Source: Pseudopyrenochaeta lycopersici
Lineage: Eukaryota > Ascomycota > Dothideomycetes > Pleosporales > Pseudopyrenochaetaceae
Assembly: GCA_003313425.1 (NCBI GenBank)
Contig: NHZP01000021.1
Coordinates: 992,001-1,056,000, forward strand
DNA: 64,000 nucleotides
Direction: 5' to 3'
Shown: piece by piece, positions 1 to 12,960 of the stretch
Layout of the letters: every line of letters begins with the position of its first letter
Position numbering within the stretch: the first letter of the stretch is position 1
Made by a program: the position numbers and the translations under genes
The notes under the pieces: generated by a model
What the model saw: only the letters and a program-made list of their open reading frames with translations
What the model was told of the DNA's origin: nothing
Database searches by the model: none

Positions 1-1248
1 GTGTATAACTAGCAGTTAAGTTCTATAATATCTTTTTCTGCCTCTGTAGGTGTTAATAGCCTTAGGGTTCTTAGTTAATATTACTTCTAAAAGTTTTCCT
101 TTTTCTAATCCTTAGTTAAGAGTACTATAGTATTATTAAGGTCTTCCTTAGTATCTTTATAGACTAGAGATAGGGAGCTGCTACTCTCCTCTTCCTTGTC
201 GCTATACTAGGTTCCTAGAATCCCTTTCTTAGTAGGTTCTTAGAGAGGTAGCTATAATAACTCTATTTCTTAGGCCTCTTCCTCTTAGGTTATAACAACT
301 TCCTATATCTTATTATTACTATATTCTTCTTTTACTACTATTATATTAATCTAAAGGGTTACTTTATTCTTACTCCTATAGTCTTTAGCTATATAGCTTT
401 TCTTATTATAGTTAAAGCAGGTTATTTCTTTTTTCTTCTTACTCTTACCTAATTTCTCTTTATTAAGATTATCTAGATATATTACTTTAGGGCCCCCTAA
501 CAGGTACTGTCTAGGCACTTCTTATAGTTAATACTAATATTATAGGCGACTATTATTTAGCTTATTATAATAATCTTTCTAGGGTTTCTTATCTTCTTTT
601 ATTTATTCTAGTAGTTATCTTCTAAGTTATACATAGAGCTTATAGAGCTCTATATCTAGTTAGATAGTTTTATTAATTAAGTTATCTAGTATTACTATAC
701 CTATACTAGAGCGCATTAGTTTAGTTTAGACGTCTGCTTTTAGGCCTTATTTATATATAGTTTTTAGGGTGTTATTATTCTAGTTAGTTTGTCTAGCATA
801 ACCTAAAAACTTATTAGCGTAATTAGCTATAGACTAGGTTTGTCGCATGTTCTAGATTTTGCGTTCTGCGATAGTAGTCTTGTTTAGCAGACTAAACGCT
901 TATCGTATACGTATCTTAAATTCTCCTGTGTCCTTAAACATTTTAATTAGTTCCTCTAGTTTAGTCTCTTTAGCTAGGTACTTAACTAGGTGGGGCTTTA
1001 CCTATTTAGCAGCTTCACCTCTTATATAGCTCGTTATAAGTACTGCTTAGTTATCGTTATCTATAGTAGTCGCATTAAACTTAAAGAACAGGTTAAACTA
1101 GAGTAACTAGTCTTTAAGCTTAAATTAATCTCTATAGAAGAGGTCTAGTTTAGTAACAGCGTTGCCTAGCCTAGTAGCATAATAGTAGGTAGTTTCTATC
1201 TTAGTATTACTTATCTTAAGGGTATTTAAAGTGTAAAGAATCTTAGGG
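1..1248 (-). pseudogene. RIP-degraded Gypsy gag (family F), runs off the left edge
   Basis: Read on the minus strand, one frame from about 1240 down to position 1 is interrupted almost only by TAA/TAG. It looks like a capsid-type Gag, with stretches such as LVKYLAKETKLEELIKMF and ANYANKFLGYARQ. It ends in a CCHC zinc knuckle around 375-420, read as CFNYNKKSYIAKDYRSKNK. The second and fourth zinc ligands (Cys) and the conserved Gly and His positions are altered by transitions (Cys to Tyr, His to Tyr). In intact relatives Gag packages the element RNA. Here it is non-functional. The leader and a candidate LTR lie to its right, so this is the 5' half of a minus-strand element whose pol would lie outside the window. 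The gag call is fairly sure; the exact ends are not. Confidence 0.7.
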
Positions 1249-1480
1249 GCTATTAGTAAGGATAACTAATAAGATTATAAGGTTAGTTCTCTAGGATAGA
1301 GTAAGGGACTAGATAGAAGGGGGTTTAATACTAAGACAGTAAGAGGGTGCTTCTGTTAAGAGTACTAAGGGTTAAGAATAATTAGTATTACTATTACTAT
1401 ACTGTAGAGTATAATATTAAGTTAAACATAATAAGCTATAAGGGTTTATTATAGTAATCTATATACATAGAAGTTATACA
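1249..1480 (-). repeat. 5' leader repeat of family F, copy 1
   Basis: About 230 bp that recur in the same orientation at 37494-37726. Both copies contain agtaaggataactaata near one end and ctatatacatagag-like sequence near the other, and they differ mostly by transitions. The repeat lies between the degenerate gag on its left and the candidate LTR on its right, so it is best read as the untranslated leader of a minus-strand Gypsy element. Confidence 0.6.
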
Positions 1481-1620
1481 TGTTACTTAGTGTGCTTAGT
1501 GTGCTCAGTGTTACTGATTAAACTAATCAACTGAGCACGTCACGTGACTTCGGTTGTTGGTCTAATACCTGTGAGGTCCAGTTGGGGCCACTGGGGCAGG
1601 GTCCCGGCAGGATCGTAACA
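1481..1620 (-). repeat. Candidate 5' LTR of family F
   Basis: A 140-bp, GC-richer, little-mutated segment that begins TGTTAC and ends GTAACA, so it has TG...CA ends and a 6-bp terminal inverted repeat. It sits exactly between the F leader and the open frame H that resumes at 1621. If it is the 5' LTR of the minus-strand F element, the expected target duplication is gaaat (1621-1625), whose partner would lie outside the window. There is no second copy in the window, so the call rests on position and termini only. Confidence 0.45.
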
Positions 1621-1621
1621 G

Positions 1622-2326
1622 AAATCTAACTTAAATACTAATAAAGAGGCTAGCAAAGGCTCTAGTGCGAAGGAGAAGCAGCCTATTTAGAAATATAGGA
1701 ATAATAATTACTAAGCACTAGAGCTAGACCTAGAGGAACCTGCACAGCATAAAGATTAGGGGAAAAATAGGACTAGAGAAGAGTTTAAAGAAGACGAAGG
1801 AGATTATAATAGAGATAGTAATACATCTAATAATAATAATAACGTAACCGCGTCTAATAGGATAGATGCATACTAAGGGCAGGTAAATAACGCTGCTGCT
1901 CGCAACGCACTGCATAAAGCCTGTCTGGATAAAATTAAGAAGCACTAGCGTAATATATACTACCTCGTTAAATTTTAGTAGCAGCTAGGTAGTAAAGACG
2001 TGCCTAAGGCGCAGCAAGTAAGTATTAATAAAATTTAATCGTCTATTGCGAAAGAATGTTAAGAGTATGCTACGATTAAATAGAAAAAGAACATAAGTAC
2101 GTACGAAAAGAGAGTAGTAGTAAAACTTAAACAGCTTAAGTAAGAGGAGGCGAAAAAACCCCTACCTTATACTTCTACAAATGCTCTTGCTAATAATGCT
2201 AAGAGCGTTGTATATCGCTAGTTAGTAGAAATATTCTTGCAGAAGTACTAATTCCCTTAAAAAGCACTTGTAGGCTAAATCAGTGCTATATCTATAGTAA
2301 TAGCGGAAGTGGACTTTATTAAGAAT
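1622..2326 (+). pseudogene. Unidentified long frame H, upstream part
   Basis: From 1622 one plus-strand frame runs 235 codons to 2326 with stops that are only TAA/TAG at plausible Gln or Trp positions. The readable protein is acidic and Asn-rich early on (a run of Asn near the codons at 1830), then basic and Lys-rich. It is cut at a codon boundary by element A1. After removing A1 and one copy of its 5-bp duplication, the same frame continues at 17402. I do not recognise the family. The left end abuts the candidate F LTR, so more N-terminal sequence may lie beyond that insertion, outside the window. Confidence 0.5.
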
Positions 2327-2576
2327 TGTAATGGGCTGCGCCCTTTAAGCAGGAGAGGCTTCGCTACTATCGCACAGGGAAAGAACTCCTTAATCTCCTC
2401 TGCCCCCTTTTCTTATTAGCTCGTACAAGTTAGCAGCTAGAGGAGCACGTTCCTCTTTACTCGTACGAATATATATATATATCCTCTAAGGATACCTGTA
2501 ACCTCTTCTCTATCTTTCTCCTTCTGTAGTATAGGATAAATGTATACTTATTAGTTAGGCCTCTTCGCCTATAACA
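2327..2576 (+). repeat. 5' LTR of A1
   Basis: It starts TGTAATGGGCTGCG and ends CCTATAACA, 250 bp. It contains an (AT)n stretch near 2470-2480 that could serve as a TATA region, and a pyrimidine-rich 3' part. The same 250-bp unit recurs at 17147, 25340 (reverse), 37727 and 59972, always exactly 250 bp. Confidence 0.93.
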
Positions 2577-2616
2577 TAAGGAGAAAGATTAACAACCTAA
2601 AAAAAATATATATATA

Positions 2617-3568
2617 ATGGACGGACACTAAGGGCCCTTAAACTAACAAGCGTACGAGCTATAATAACAAGAGCACTAGATGCAGATGACAGGAGCCTTA
2701 GGACAGCAGTAATACTAGCTGCACTAGCACGCACCTCAGTAACACTAGTTACATCAGCACGACCCCTAATAACTACGCAATAACTAACCCTTAGCAGAAG
2801 ACCTATTAGTAATAGTTAACTCCTTATAAGATAGCCTTAATAAGTTAGCTAGTTAATAGTAGAGCTAGCTGTACGAGTTATTACAGAACTAAGTTTAGGA
2901 GCTAAAGAACTTAGTTACTAAATTAAGCAGTGCACAGATAGTACGCATAGTCTCTACCTCCTTTTTAATAGAATAGCAAGACTCTCTTATATAAGAGATT
3001 AGGAAACTAAGACTGCTAAATATAGAAGTCTTTAAGAAAGGCTTACATAAGTAATATCTTTAATAGAAAATAAAGGTCTAAGTAAAGCTATATAGAGACT
3101 GTGCAGCCTACCTAGATAATAATAGTAGAGTAAATTACGTTATTACTTATACGACAGGCTAAGCGTTTAACGCCCTTAGCCTATATATAACAAACCTTAT
3201 AAATAGGCTAGTAACGCTATCTCTCCTTAAGCTATAGTCCTACCTTAATAACTTCTTTAAGGACCTTATAGTAAGAGAGAAGGCCCTTAAATACTTCTAT
3301 ATAACTAAGTAAAGAAGAACAGAATTTAACTCTTATATCTAAGCGTTTAACCTTAAGCTCCTTAAAGCTAGGTTAGATAACGTAAGCTACGTTTAGAAGA
3401 TTAACTATCTTAAGAGTAGCTTAAATAGTAAGCTGCTAAAAACCTAAGCAGGTTATTAACTACTATTTAAAGAAATATATAAAGAGTTTATATAATAGAC
3501 TAGGGTAAATTAAGAAAATTTAAGAGCTATAGAGAGAATTACTATAAGTAAGAGCTATATAGGCGAAG
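2617..3568 (+). pseudogene. A1 gag, 5' part, RIP-degraded
   Basis: The start ATG at 2617 is conserved in the other copies (38009 in A2, 60253 in A4). The N-terminal part is Gln/His-rich in the least damaged copy, followed by a capsid-like region that includes EREKALKYL-type sequence. The frame is broken by many TAG/TAA codons. At 3568 it is interrupted by element B; the rest of gag resumes at 11726. The product would be the structural nucleocapsid protein of the element; this copy cannot make it. Confidence 0.8.
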
Positions 3569-3773
3569 TGTCACGAACACACCAGACCTAGCGGGGGACG
3601 ACCTAGCGGAGGGCCCTCGGACCCATACCGGATAGAGCCTGGAAAGGCTCAGGACTACACTAGAGACGGGCTAGTATATAAACGAGAGCTACCCCCTTAG
3701 AGTAGAGGTTAAGGATTAGTCTTAATACTATCTCTTATTACTTAACCTTAACCTCTACTAACAGTCCCTAATA
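3569..3773 (+). repeat. 5' LTR of B
   Basis: 205 bp starting TGTCACGAACACACC, nearly free of RIP in its first 100 bases, with a TATA-like tagtatataaac at about 3670-3681. The last bases are TAATA where the 3' LTR has TAACA. The 3' LTR start (11516) reads TATTATAAATATACT at the same position, so every difference there is a C/T or G/A transition. Confidence 0.9.
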
Positions 3774-6700
3774 ATTCTAATCCTTCTCACCCTAGGGGTA
3801 GCAGTTAAGAAACTCTCCTCTAAAGTACTGTTAAGACCCTAGGGATAGTACGCCCACATCCTAACAGTAAAAGAAGAAAAAAAAAAGAGGAAGTATTATA
3901 GCAGGCACTCGCAGAAGACCTAGGAGCGACGCTAACCTAGAGCCTCCCTAAGGAAGTACTAAAGACGCCTAGAGAGACCTAGGGACATTAGAAGACCCCT
4001 AATAATTAAACACGTTAGACGCCCTAAACTAAAACCCCTAGGACTCTAATATAATAGGTACCCTGCAGTAAGAGTTAGGACTACCCCTAGACCGACGCAC
4101 TTATAGCAGTAGACTTAACTAGGTTAGCGAAACCCTAACAGAGGTGTCTAGTGCTACTAATATCCTAGCAGAAACCTAACCTCTTTCTGCTAAGAAAAAG
4201 CTAACAACAGGAATTTTAAATAAAACGTTTATCTAAGGTCTATTAGCTAACCTCTTTAAGGTAAAAGAGACTAGAGCCTTAGAGGAAGTAATTAAAAAGC
4301 TAAAGGACTAAATTAATTACGCGTTATAAGCACTAGGGGTAGGATAGGCTAGGAAGCTACTAGAACCCCCCTAGCCCGCCTTTAATAAGGTAGGGAAGCT
4401 TATTAGGGCTCTAAATAGTGTGCAACCTAAACTAAAAGTAGGATTAGAAACCTAAGCTCTATTAGTACAGTAGGTAGACTAATAAGTAAAGGACGTTAAA
4501 ACTACCTTCGCGTACGCCTAGGTGCTAGAAGATATAGTAACCTGCACCTATTAGGCTCTAGGGATAATCTAGTATTACGTCTACTAAGAACTCCTCTAAT
4601 AACGTATTAATAAAGGGAGTATTACTTTATAGGCTTACCTTAAACAGGAGGAATGTAAGCTAGTTTAAGATCCTATCCTTACCTACTATAATAACTACCT
4701 CTAGTTCTTTAACTTTAAGTAGTAGAGGAATAATAACGTTAACACCTTCCACCTCTAGCTAGAGAAAAAGGAATCCCTTCTAACTTACAACTTCTTTAAG
4801 CTAGAGGACAGGGAAGATAACTATAAGCTAAAGATTGCCTTTATATAGTTAAGACTTCTAGAGGAATACTGCAGGGAGATTATACGCACTAGGGTCCTTA
4901 AGACTATTAACTTATAGCCTAAGTTTAAAAGGGCCCTATATAACGCAGAAACTGTAACTTACGCTAATTACTTCTTAGGGGATACCTAAAAAGCTACTAC
5001 TAAAGGCCCTTCTTAGAGTAAACGCCTAGCGTTAAACTCCTTCTCTAACTTATAGAGGACTAGTAAGAAGTAAGATAACAGACCTTTAGAGATAAACTAC
5101 TCCTAAAGATCGCCCTATCTAAAGCTTATATAGAACCCGCCGCAGTACTAGGGGACGCTTAAAAACTCCTAGAACCTAGCTAAGTAGGGCATAACCTAAC
5201 CCTACTAGAAGAATTATAATTAGGGAAACATAAGAGGCGGAGCTAATAAACAAACTTAACCTAAGCCTTAATTAGGAAACGCAACGCCCTAGTTACTAAT
5301 CTGTCCTAACTACTACTAGGGCCTAATACCTAGGGGAAAGCACTCTAGATAGTAATTAAAGTCTAGCTATAGGTAGCTAATAGACTCCTGCTCCCTCTCT
5401 AAGCCCTATATAACTTAGGCGCAGAGATTAACATCGTATTAAGCAAGATTACCTAGCTTTACTTCCTGCCTAGAGTAAACTACTACTAGAAGCCTATAGT
5501 AAGCCTAGTTAATAATTAACTACTCCTACTAGGAGCTGTATATAATCTGTCTATCTAGTGCTAGGACTTAAAAGGTATAGTAAAATAGGTAAGCCTATAA
5601 CTATTTTAGTCTGCTAATATTAAAGGCTATAACCTTATCTTAGGATACCTATAGCTAAGAGAAGCTAATCCTAAGATTTAATTCTCTATAAGAGAATTTA
5701 AATAGTAGGCTGCGCGAGATACTAACTAGGTCTAAGTCGTTACTGCTGCGGACTTATTAGGCGATGTCGGCCCTAGAGAGACAGCCTACATCCTCTACCT
5801 AGGAGCCCTAACCTGTAACACCCTAACTAGTAAGGCTAAAAGAGCAGTCTAAGAGGAGATGCGTTAGGCAACCGCTGTAAATCTATTAGAACCTGCTAAG
5901 CCTAGTAGAGATATAGAATATAACGCAGAATAGTTCTATTGCTAGGGCTTACTCTAGCTGTAAAACCTAGTCCTTAGTATTACAGACTACCTAAAGGAGT
6001 GTGTCTGAAGGGAACCCTAGCTAGCCTAGCTACCTGTAGAGACAGCATAGCGCGTAGTGTCTAGTATACGCAATAGGAACTCTAATTAGCGCGCTACTCT
6101 TCTAGTAGTACTCTGTATCCTCCTTAGCCTAGCTAAGGAGGATGCCCTGTAGGTTAACCTTGCTAGGGACTGCCTGGATGAAGAGGAATTAAGGCACGTC
6201 TCTTAGAAGCTGTACTATAAGTAGCTCGCCTTTAGTAAGTATTAGACAGAGGTACTGCGCCCCTACAGGGAGTACGACTACGTAATTACGTTAGAGGAGG
6301 GATAAAAAGTCCTAAACCTCCCTATTTATAACCTCTTGCGCTAAGAGCTAGACATCCTCTAGGAATACCTTAACACGGCGCAGGAGAAGGGATAGATTTA
6401 GCCTAGCACGTTGCTAGCAGGAGCCCTAATCCTTTTTATACTAAAATTAGATAGAACGCTCTAGCTATACGTAGACTACTAAGGCCTAAATAAAGTAACT
6501 ATAAAGAACTAGTACCTAATCCTCTTTATAAGCGAGATACTAGACCGCCTCTTAAAGGCGTAAATCTTTATAAAGTTAGATATCTAAGACGCCTATTACA
6601 GACTTTAGATTAAGGAGGGCGATAAGTAGAAAACAGCGTTTAAGACGCAGTATAGCTACTTTAAGTACCTTATTCTACCCTTTAGATTATCTAACGCGCT

Positions 6701-9640
6701 AGTAACCTTCTAGTCTTATATCTATAGAGCCCTTAGGGGGCTTATAGACTATACTTACGTAGTATATCTAGATAATATACTAATCTACTTAGAGAATAAG
6801 AAAGATTATAACAGCTACGTAGAGGAGGTCTTAGACTAACTTATAGAATAGGGCCTGTACTATAAAGTAAGTAAGTGTGCCTTCTCTACTAGATCTGTAG
6901 AATTCCTAAGGTTTATAGTAACTCTAGGAGGCGTAGTAATAGACCTTATAAGGGTACAGACTATTAGAGAGTGGCTAGAACTTTAGGGCTATAAGAATAT
7001 CTAAGTGTTTCTTAGGTTCGCTAACTTCTATTAAAGATTTATCTTTAACTACTCTACTATAGTACGTCCGTTAGTAGACTATATAATAACTGCTTAGAAC
7101 CTAGTAATAGACCTAAGTACGCCCCTTGCAGGTAAGGCTACAAATAAGGCCGTAAAGAGTTGTAAGGGACCTACGAGATAGTACTAGCCGTGGGCGTAGC
7201 CTAACTACGTAAGGAACGCGTTCCTTACGCTGCGTTAGAAGTTCTTAGAAGCCCCTGTGCTTTAGTACTTCAACCTAGTAGAACTAGTAATAGTTCTTAC
7301 TAACGCTTTAGACTTTATAATACCTACTATCCTCTTATAACTAGCCTTAACTAGGCAGGTAATAGAGCGTTACTAGAAGCCTGTTACGTTCTAAAGTAAG
7401 AAGTTCTCTAGACTATCCCTAAATTAGTATACCTATAATAAAGAGCTCTGCGCTATTATAGAAGTATTTAGGACGTAGAGGCACTACCTCTAACACACCC
7501 TAACAACGATCTAGGTACTCTCTAACTATAATAACCTCTAATACTTTATATTAATAAAGGAGCTCTCTCTTAAGTAGGCCTAATAGGCTAAGGAGCTAGC
7601 AGAATTTAACTTTAAAGTAGAGTATAAACTAGGACTTAAGAACCCTACTAACAGGCCCTCTTAAAGGCCTAACTTTACGTAAAGACTCTTAGCAAGAGAA
7701 CTTTAAGTATTAAAGAGTATAATACTTCTTACGCTCTAATAAAAGCTTTAATAGTAGATACCTTAAGAGTCTATAGCTCTAACTGCCCTGTAGGTAGTAT
7801 AGGAACTATACCTCCCTAGAGATAGAAACTAGCTAAGTCCGCGTTAACCCCTAAAAGAGAATCTACCTGCCTAGGAATTTCCTAATAAGTAGTTAGTTAT
7901 TAGTAATACGTTACCTGTCCCTGCCTGTAGCTAAACTACAGGCGATAAAGCTAGTATAAAGGGAAACCTATAAGCTAGGCTATTATACTTACTAGCTACT
8001 AAAGGGCCTTTATACAGCTTAGGGTTCTAAGTAATAGCACCTAACTACCTTACAGTAGTAGCTACGTAGGAAGAGTCTACCTACGCCCTAGAAGTTCTAA
8101 GACGCCTCCTTAAACATATCTAGCTAGTATAAGCACGGGATTAGGCCTATCCTAGCTTTATAGCGCTAGCAGGTTAGGACGTAAGCAAAGTAAGGAAGGA
8201 GGCTAGCACTTAGAAAGTTAACCTTAAAGGCCTCTTGCGCAGGAGTAGGAAAGTATAAATCCCTAAGAACGCCTTACTCTGCGCGAATATACTCTAGAGG
8301 AACTATAATAACCCTATAAGAGGGTATTATAGGGTAGATAAAACTACTAAGGTCCTCTAAAGAAAATACTTTTAGCCCTACCTTAGGAAAGATACCTAGA
8401 AGTATATTAGCTAGTACCTGTAGTACTAGCTAAACAAGATCTAGAGATATAAGCCCTAGGGCCTATTATTACTACTACCCCTTTCTAAGATAGTATAGAG
8501 GCACTACTCCCTAGACTTTATTACGGACCTACTAAAGTTAGCAGATAATAAGGGGAATAAGTATAACGCTATACTAGTACTAGTAGATTACTTTATAAAA
8601 TATGTCTAGTACCTGCCTGTAATAAAGATAATTACGTCCTAGTAGGTAGTAGAGTTACTGCTAAAATAATACTTCCTTAAGCAGGGGCTACTAGACACCC
8701 TTCTATTAGATTAAGGGTTAGTATTTATAAGCTAGTTCTAGTTAGATATTTATTACTACCTTAAAATTAAATATAGGCTTAGTACTACTTTCTACTCCTA
8801 AATAGATAGGTAAACTAAACGCTAGAACTAGGAACTAGAGACCTACCTCCGCATCTATATAAACTACTAGCAAGATAACTAGGTAGAGCTACTACCCTAT
8901 GCAGAGTACGCCTATAACTTAAAAAACTACTTAGTATACAGTGTAAGCCCTATTAAGGCGGCGTTTAGGATAGACCTAAAGGGATTTAATAGAATCCCTG
9001 ACAGCTACTAGCTCTGTAAACTGCCTCTAACCTAGGAGAGTCCCGCAGGAGTACTAGAACTTAGGCGGTAAGTTAGTAATAGACTAAATAAATAGTACTA
9101 ATAATAGGAGGAGGTAAGGGCACGCCTAGAAAAGGCGCAGTAAAGTAATATAAAGTAGTATAATATAAAATAGTCTAACTAACACTTCTCTGTTAGAGAC
9201 CTAGTACTATTATAGGCGAAGAACATAGTAACTTTAAGACCCTTAAAGAAGTTCGCGGTAAGACACCTAGGGCTGTTCTATATTAAAGAGCGTATTAGTA
9301 AGCTAGTATATAAGCTTACCCTCCCGCTATTAATAGCGCGAATTTACCTTATCTTCTACGTATCCCTATTAGAGCCCTAGGTAGAACCCCTAATATAAAG
9401 AGGGTTCTGACTAGGCCTTATCTAGGACCTAGTAGACGCCCCTATAGGAGATTAATATAAAGTAGAAGGAATCCTAAATTATAGGGAAACTCTTATAAGG
9501 GGGCGTAAGCTTAAGGTAAAGTAGCTAGGTTAGAGTATTAAAGAGGCGACCTAGGAGCTAGAGGAGAATCTTAACTACTATAATAAACTCCTATAAGACT
9601 ACCTAGTATCCCTAGAGCGTAACTCCTAAGCACCCCTTAG
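3774..9640 (+). pseudogene. B gag-pol, RIP-degraded
   Basis: A gag-like frame occupies roughly 3890-5350. Reverse transcriptase is clear at about 6420-6900: a KTAFKTQYSYFKYLILPF block is followed by YLDNILIY near 6760-6785, where the catalytic YxDD has become Y-L-D-N by a G to A change. Integrase is clear near 8490-8900, with HYSLDFITDLLKLADNKG and then a VLVDYFIKYV-like block containing the first catalytic Asp. The C-terminus (about 9450-9600) reads YKVEGILNYRETLIRGRKLK, then KWLGW and ATWELEENL with RIP stops in between: a chromodomain, the histone-binding module of chromoviruses. Many in-frame TAG/TAA codons make it non-functional. Confidence 0.85.
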
Positions 9641-9649
9641 AAGATAACT

Positions 9650-11515
9650 AGAATAATAATAGGGCTAGCTCTAGAAGAAGCTTAGAAGAGAATAGAAAGA
9701 TATTTATAATATTACTATATACCTATAAACTAAACTAATACACCTTATATAAGGCCTACTAGAAACACGCCCTAGACCTGTTTAGTCTCTTATCTCTACG
9801 TTACTACCTTTACGCTAACTAGTATCTGCCTAACGCAGGTAATTAGAATAACGCGACGCATAACTACTAGTAGGAGGACTAGTAAAGGGCAAGGGACTAC
9901 TATAAAAGACCTTATTAAACGTATTTATAGGAATAGGACTTAAAGGTAACTCTATAGAATAAAGGGTAGCTTAAGGGCAGGCAGACTAAGCGCTAGGGGA
10001 AACAAAAGGCTAAAAGGAAGGTAATATAGAGGTATTACAATCTTACTTAGGACCTAACGTAGCTATAATCCTAAGTACTAAAGCCTAGCTACTAATAGAA
10101 CTACTAAAGGTAGGAGGTAAACCTAAATAAATAGACTTCTTAACAGGCAAAGGGGTAAAGAGTAAACTAACGTTAGACTTAGCAGGAATATTAGTTCTAT
10201 AATAGTACTAGCAACGCTTATAGTTACTATAATGCCTAGTAGACTAAAAGTTACACTTAATACCTTTATCTATAACTATATTTTCTAGGCGCTTTAAACT
10301 AGACGTACTAATTCCTAACTGTATATATTAGCTATATATTACTAAAGGAAGTAGTAAGAAAGTTACTTTATATTACTTAACGTTTAACTCTTAAGACACC
10401 TAGCAGGCCTTCTTAAACTTAATCTCCCCCCTAGGATAGGAATAAATAAGGCGATTATAGGCCTATAATATAGTAGAGAAGGCCTAACGTAACTCTATAG
10501 TATAATTATAAGCACGCGTCTAAGTAAGCGTAACATAATTATTAACAATAAAGATCTTAGACGGCGAATCCCTAGGTTAAAGACAGGACAAGGCTGCATC
10601 AGTTTTATAATTCGTAACTATAATTAGCTAGTTAAGTAAATTAACAGCACGCTAAAACGAAGGTTTAATCTAGGAGACCTGTTAGCTAAACCTAGAAGTA
10701 AGGGTAAGTTACTTACCTTAATATAACCCCTCTTCTTCTAGGAGGAATAATAGCTGTATATACTAAAGTTATTCTTACAGATATAATAGCCTTTGCCTAA
10801 GTAAAACGTGTAAAATATACCCTAAACTATGCCGTTAGGGTCCCTGCGGGACACTATAGAGAGAGCGGAGATGTAGGCCTCGCACTAAAACTAAGTAAGC
10901 GATAGCTATAGCTGCATGTTACTAGGTAAACTGTAGATATAACTAGGAAGAGGTGCGTTACTTACGCTAGTTAGTATTTAGGAACCTATTAAGTAAGTTA
11001 AAGAGTAGTATAATTACCTAGAAGAAGGAAGTAGATATAGGTAGTAGAGAGAAAGGGAGTAGTACACTTATACACCTCTGCGCCTACAGACCCTCTGAAA
11101 CCTGGCCTCTTACTAGGGTAGTTATAGGCAGCAGCTTACTAGTAACTTACCTGTAAAGGGCAAACTACGTAAAAGGGTAACAAGCAGCTAGTAAGGACAG
11201 GCTATAATAACCTACCTACGTAACAGCGTTACACACGCAAACTTTATAAGCTAAACACGTAAGGCTCTAGCTAATAGTAGTTATAAGAAAGGAACACGCT
11301 AAGGCAGCTAGGAAACAGCGACCGTATAACAGTTATAAAGGTAGCTACCTTACGCAAAAAGATTTATAGGTAAAGCTGTAAAAGCCGCCTACAGGAAACA
11401 TATTACGTTACCTAGCGAACAACCAGAGACGCGTTAGGACTAGGGCGGCGCGAACAGCGTGCGCGTAACGTTTATACAGGTTAGGGATAACCCTTAAAAA
11501 AAAGGGGAGGGTAAT
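9650..11515 (+). other. Long 3' tail of B between chromodomain and 3' LTR
   Basis: About 1.87 kb lie between the chromodomain and the 3' LTR, far more than the 3' untranslated region usual for chromoviruses. Two plus-strand frames look partly protein-like. One, around 9740-10040, includes LFSLLSLRYYLYAN. The other, around 9880-10740, includes IDFLTGKGVKSKLTLDLAG and RFKLDVLIPNCIYQLYITKG once the RIP stops are allowed for. The minus strand is also fairly open. I do not recognise a domain. It could be an extra ORF, an older insertion lacking clear ends, or spacer sequence. Confidence 0.4.
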
Positions 11516-11720
11516 TATTATAAATATACTAGACCTAGCGGGGGACGACCTAGCAGAGGGCCCTCAGACCTATACTAGATAGAGCTTAGAAAGGCTTAAG
11601 ACTACACTAGAGACAGGCTAGTATATAAATAAGAGCTACCCCCTTAGAGCAGAGGTTAAGGATTAGTCTTAATACTATCCCCTATTACTTAACCTCGACC
11701 TCTACTAACAGTCCCTAACA
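11516..11720 (+). repeat. 3' LTR of B
   Basis: 205 bp ending CAGTCCCTAACA directly before the second copy of the duplication cgaag. Its first 100 bases are much more RIP-damaged than the same part of the 5' LTR (TG to TA, CAC to TAT changes), although the two must have been identical at insertion. Confidence 0.9.
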
Positions 11721-12960
11721 CGAAGCGTATAATATATAGAGCTAACTAATAACCTAAAGAAATAATAATAAGATAGACTAGATAACTTCTATAGGAGCTT
11801 ACTAGCTCTATATAAAACTTAGAAAAGAATTCTAAGGAATACGTAAATAGGTCTAAGAAAGAAAAGAGAATAGCGCCTGTTTAAGGTGCGGTCTGTACAA
11901 CTACTAAGTAGCCTAGTGTATAATAAAGTTATTAAATAGCTAAGAAGGCTATTATATAAGATAGGTTAATAAACCTATAAAACTTATAAAGATTATATCT
12001 GTAACTACTAAATAAGTAATAGAATCTCTATCCTCTTTAGATAAGGGAAAAGAGTAGCTCTAACACGAAGTCGTGTGCTAGAGCCTATATAAGTCTAAAA
12101 CCCTATATAAATAATAAAGTTACTCTTACTATAGCTAGTAACTATAAAACCTATATCTATAAATATTATTATTAATTCTGTATAACTAGCTACTACTATA
12201 ATTAATAATAGTTACTGCACCTACTATTTATTAAGTAAGAAACTTATAAGGGACTTAAACTTACTATGTATTAAGATCCTCTCTATTAAGATTAAAGGGG
12301 TAAATAAATAAAAGAGTATAGTATTATATTTTACTAAATTTTTATTAGACGTAGGAGGAATATAGCAGCACGTAGCTGTGTACGTTACTCTAACTACTTA
12401 CTAATATAATATAATTCTTAGGAAGACTTAGTTAGAGAGTATTAAAGGCGTTATTAACGCAGAGAAGAAACTTCTATACTTAAAAGTATATAAGGTTACT
12501 ATACGCAGTATAGAACACGCTACCCTAGACTTTAGCTATACCCTAGTATTAGCTATAGCTTTCTAATACTATGTACAGTACTATAGATAAAGCTATACTA
12601 AGACTTAAATCTTTACTATAAGCCTAAGAGATATTAAGAAAGTACTACGCCTAAAAGTCTAGAAAATACTATAAGAAATATATAATACCCTACTAGCTTA
12701 CGTATAACCTTATCTAAAGATATTCCTACTTAAGGAAGGAAATAAGCTACTCTTATAGTAAGGCCTATAATAAGACTACGTAATAAAGTTAGAAGAGAAA
12801 GATAGATAGAAGCTAGAGATACTATATAAACCTCTCTACGTAATATTAAGAGATAAACTCTTAGTACTAAGGAAGACGCTATTAGACCTCTTAGATAAAG
12901 GGTTTATCTATATAAGCAGCTTACTAGCAGCCTTACTTATACTATTTATACGTAAGCTAG

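Larger units (their letters stand above)
3569..11720 (+). mobile_element. Gypsy chromovirus B, complete, nested in A1 gag
   Basis: An 8152-bp element with 205-bp LTRs (3569-3773 and 11516-11720), flanked by the target duplication cgaag (3564-3568 and 11721-11725). The same site is uninterrupted in A2 (cgaagcgtataatata at about 38956), which confirms the insertion. A purine tract (aaaaaaaggggaggg) precedes the 3' LTR. The internal region has a gag-like part, RT, integrase, a chromodomain near 9450-9600, and an unusually long tail to the 3' LTR. It is heavily mutated by transitions. Confidence 0.93.

Noticed and set aside
1730..1945. Minus-strand ORF of 71 codons
   Set aside because: Opposite to the protein-like plus-strand frame H; hydrophobic composition is that of reversed AT-rich sequence.
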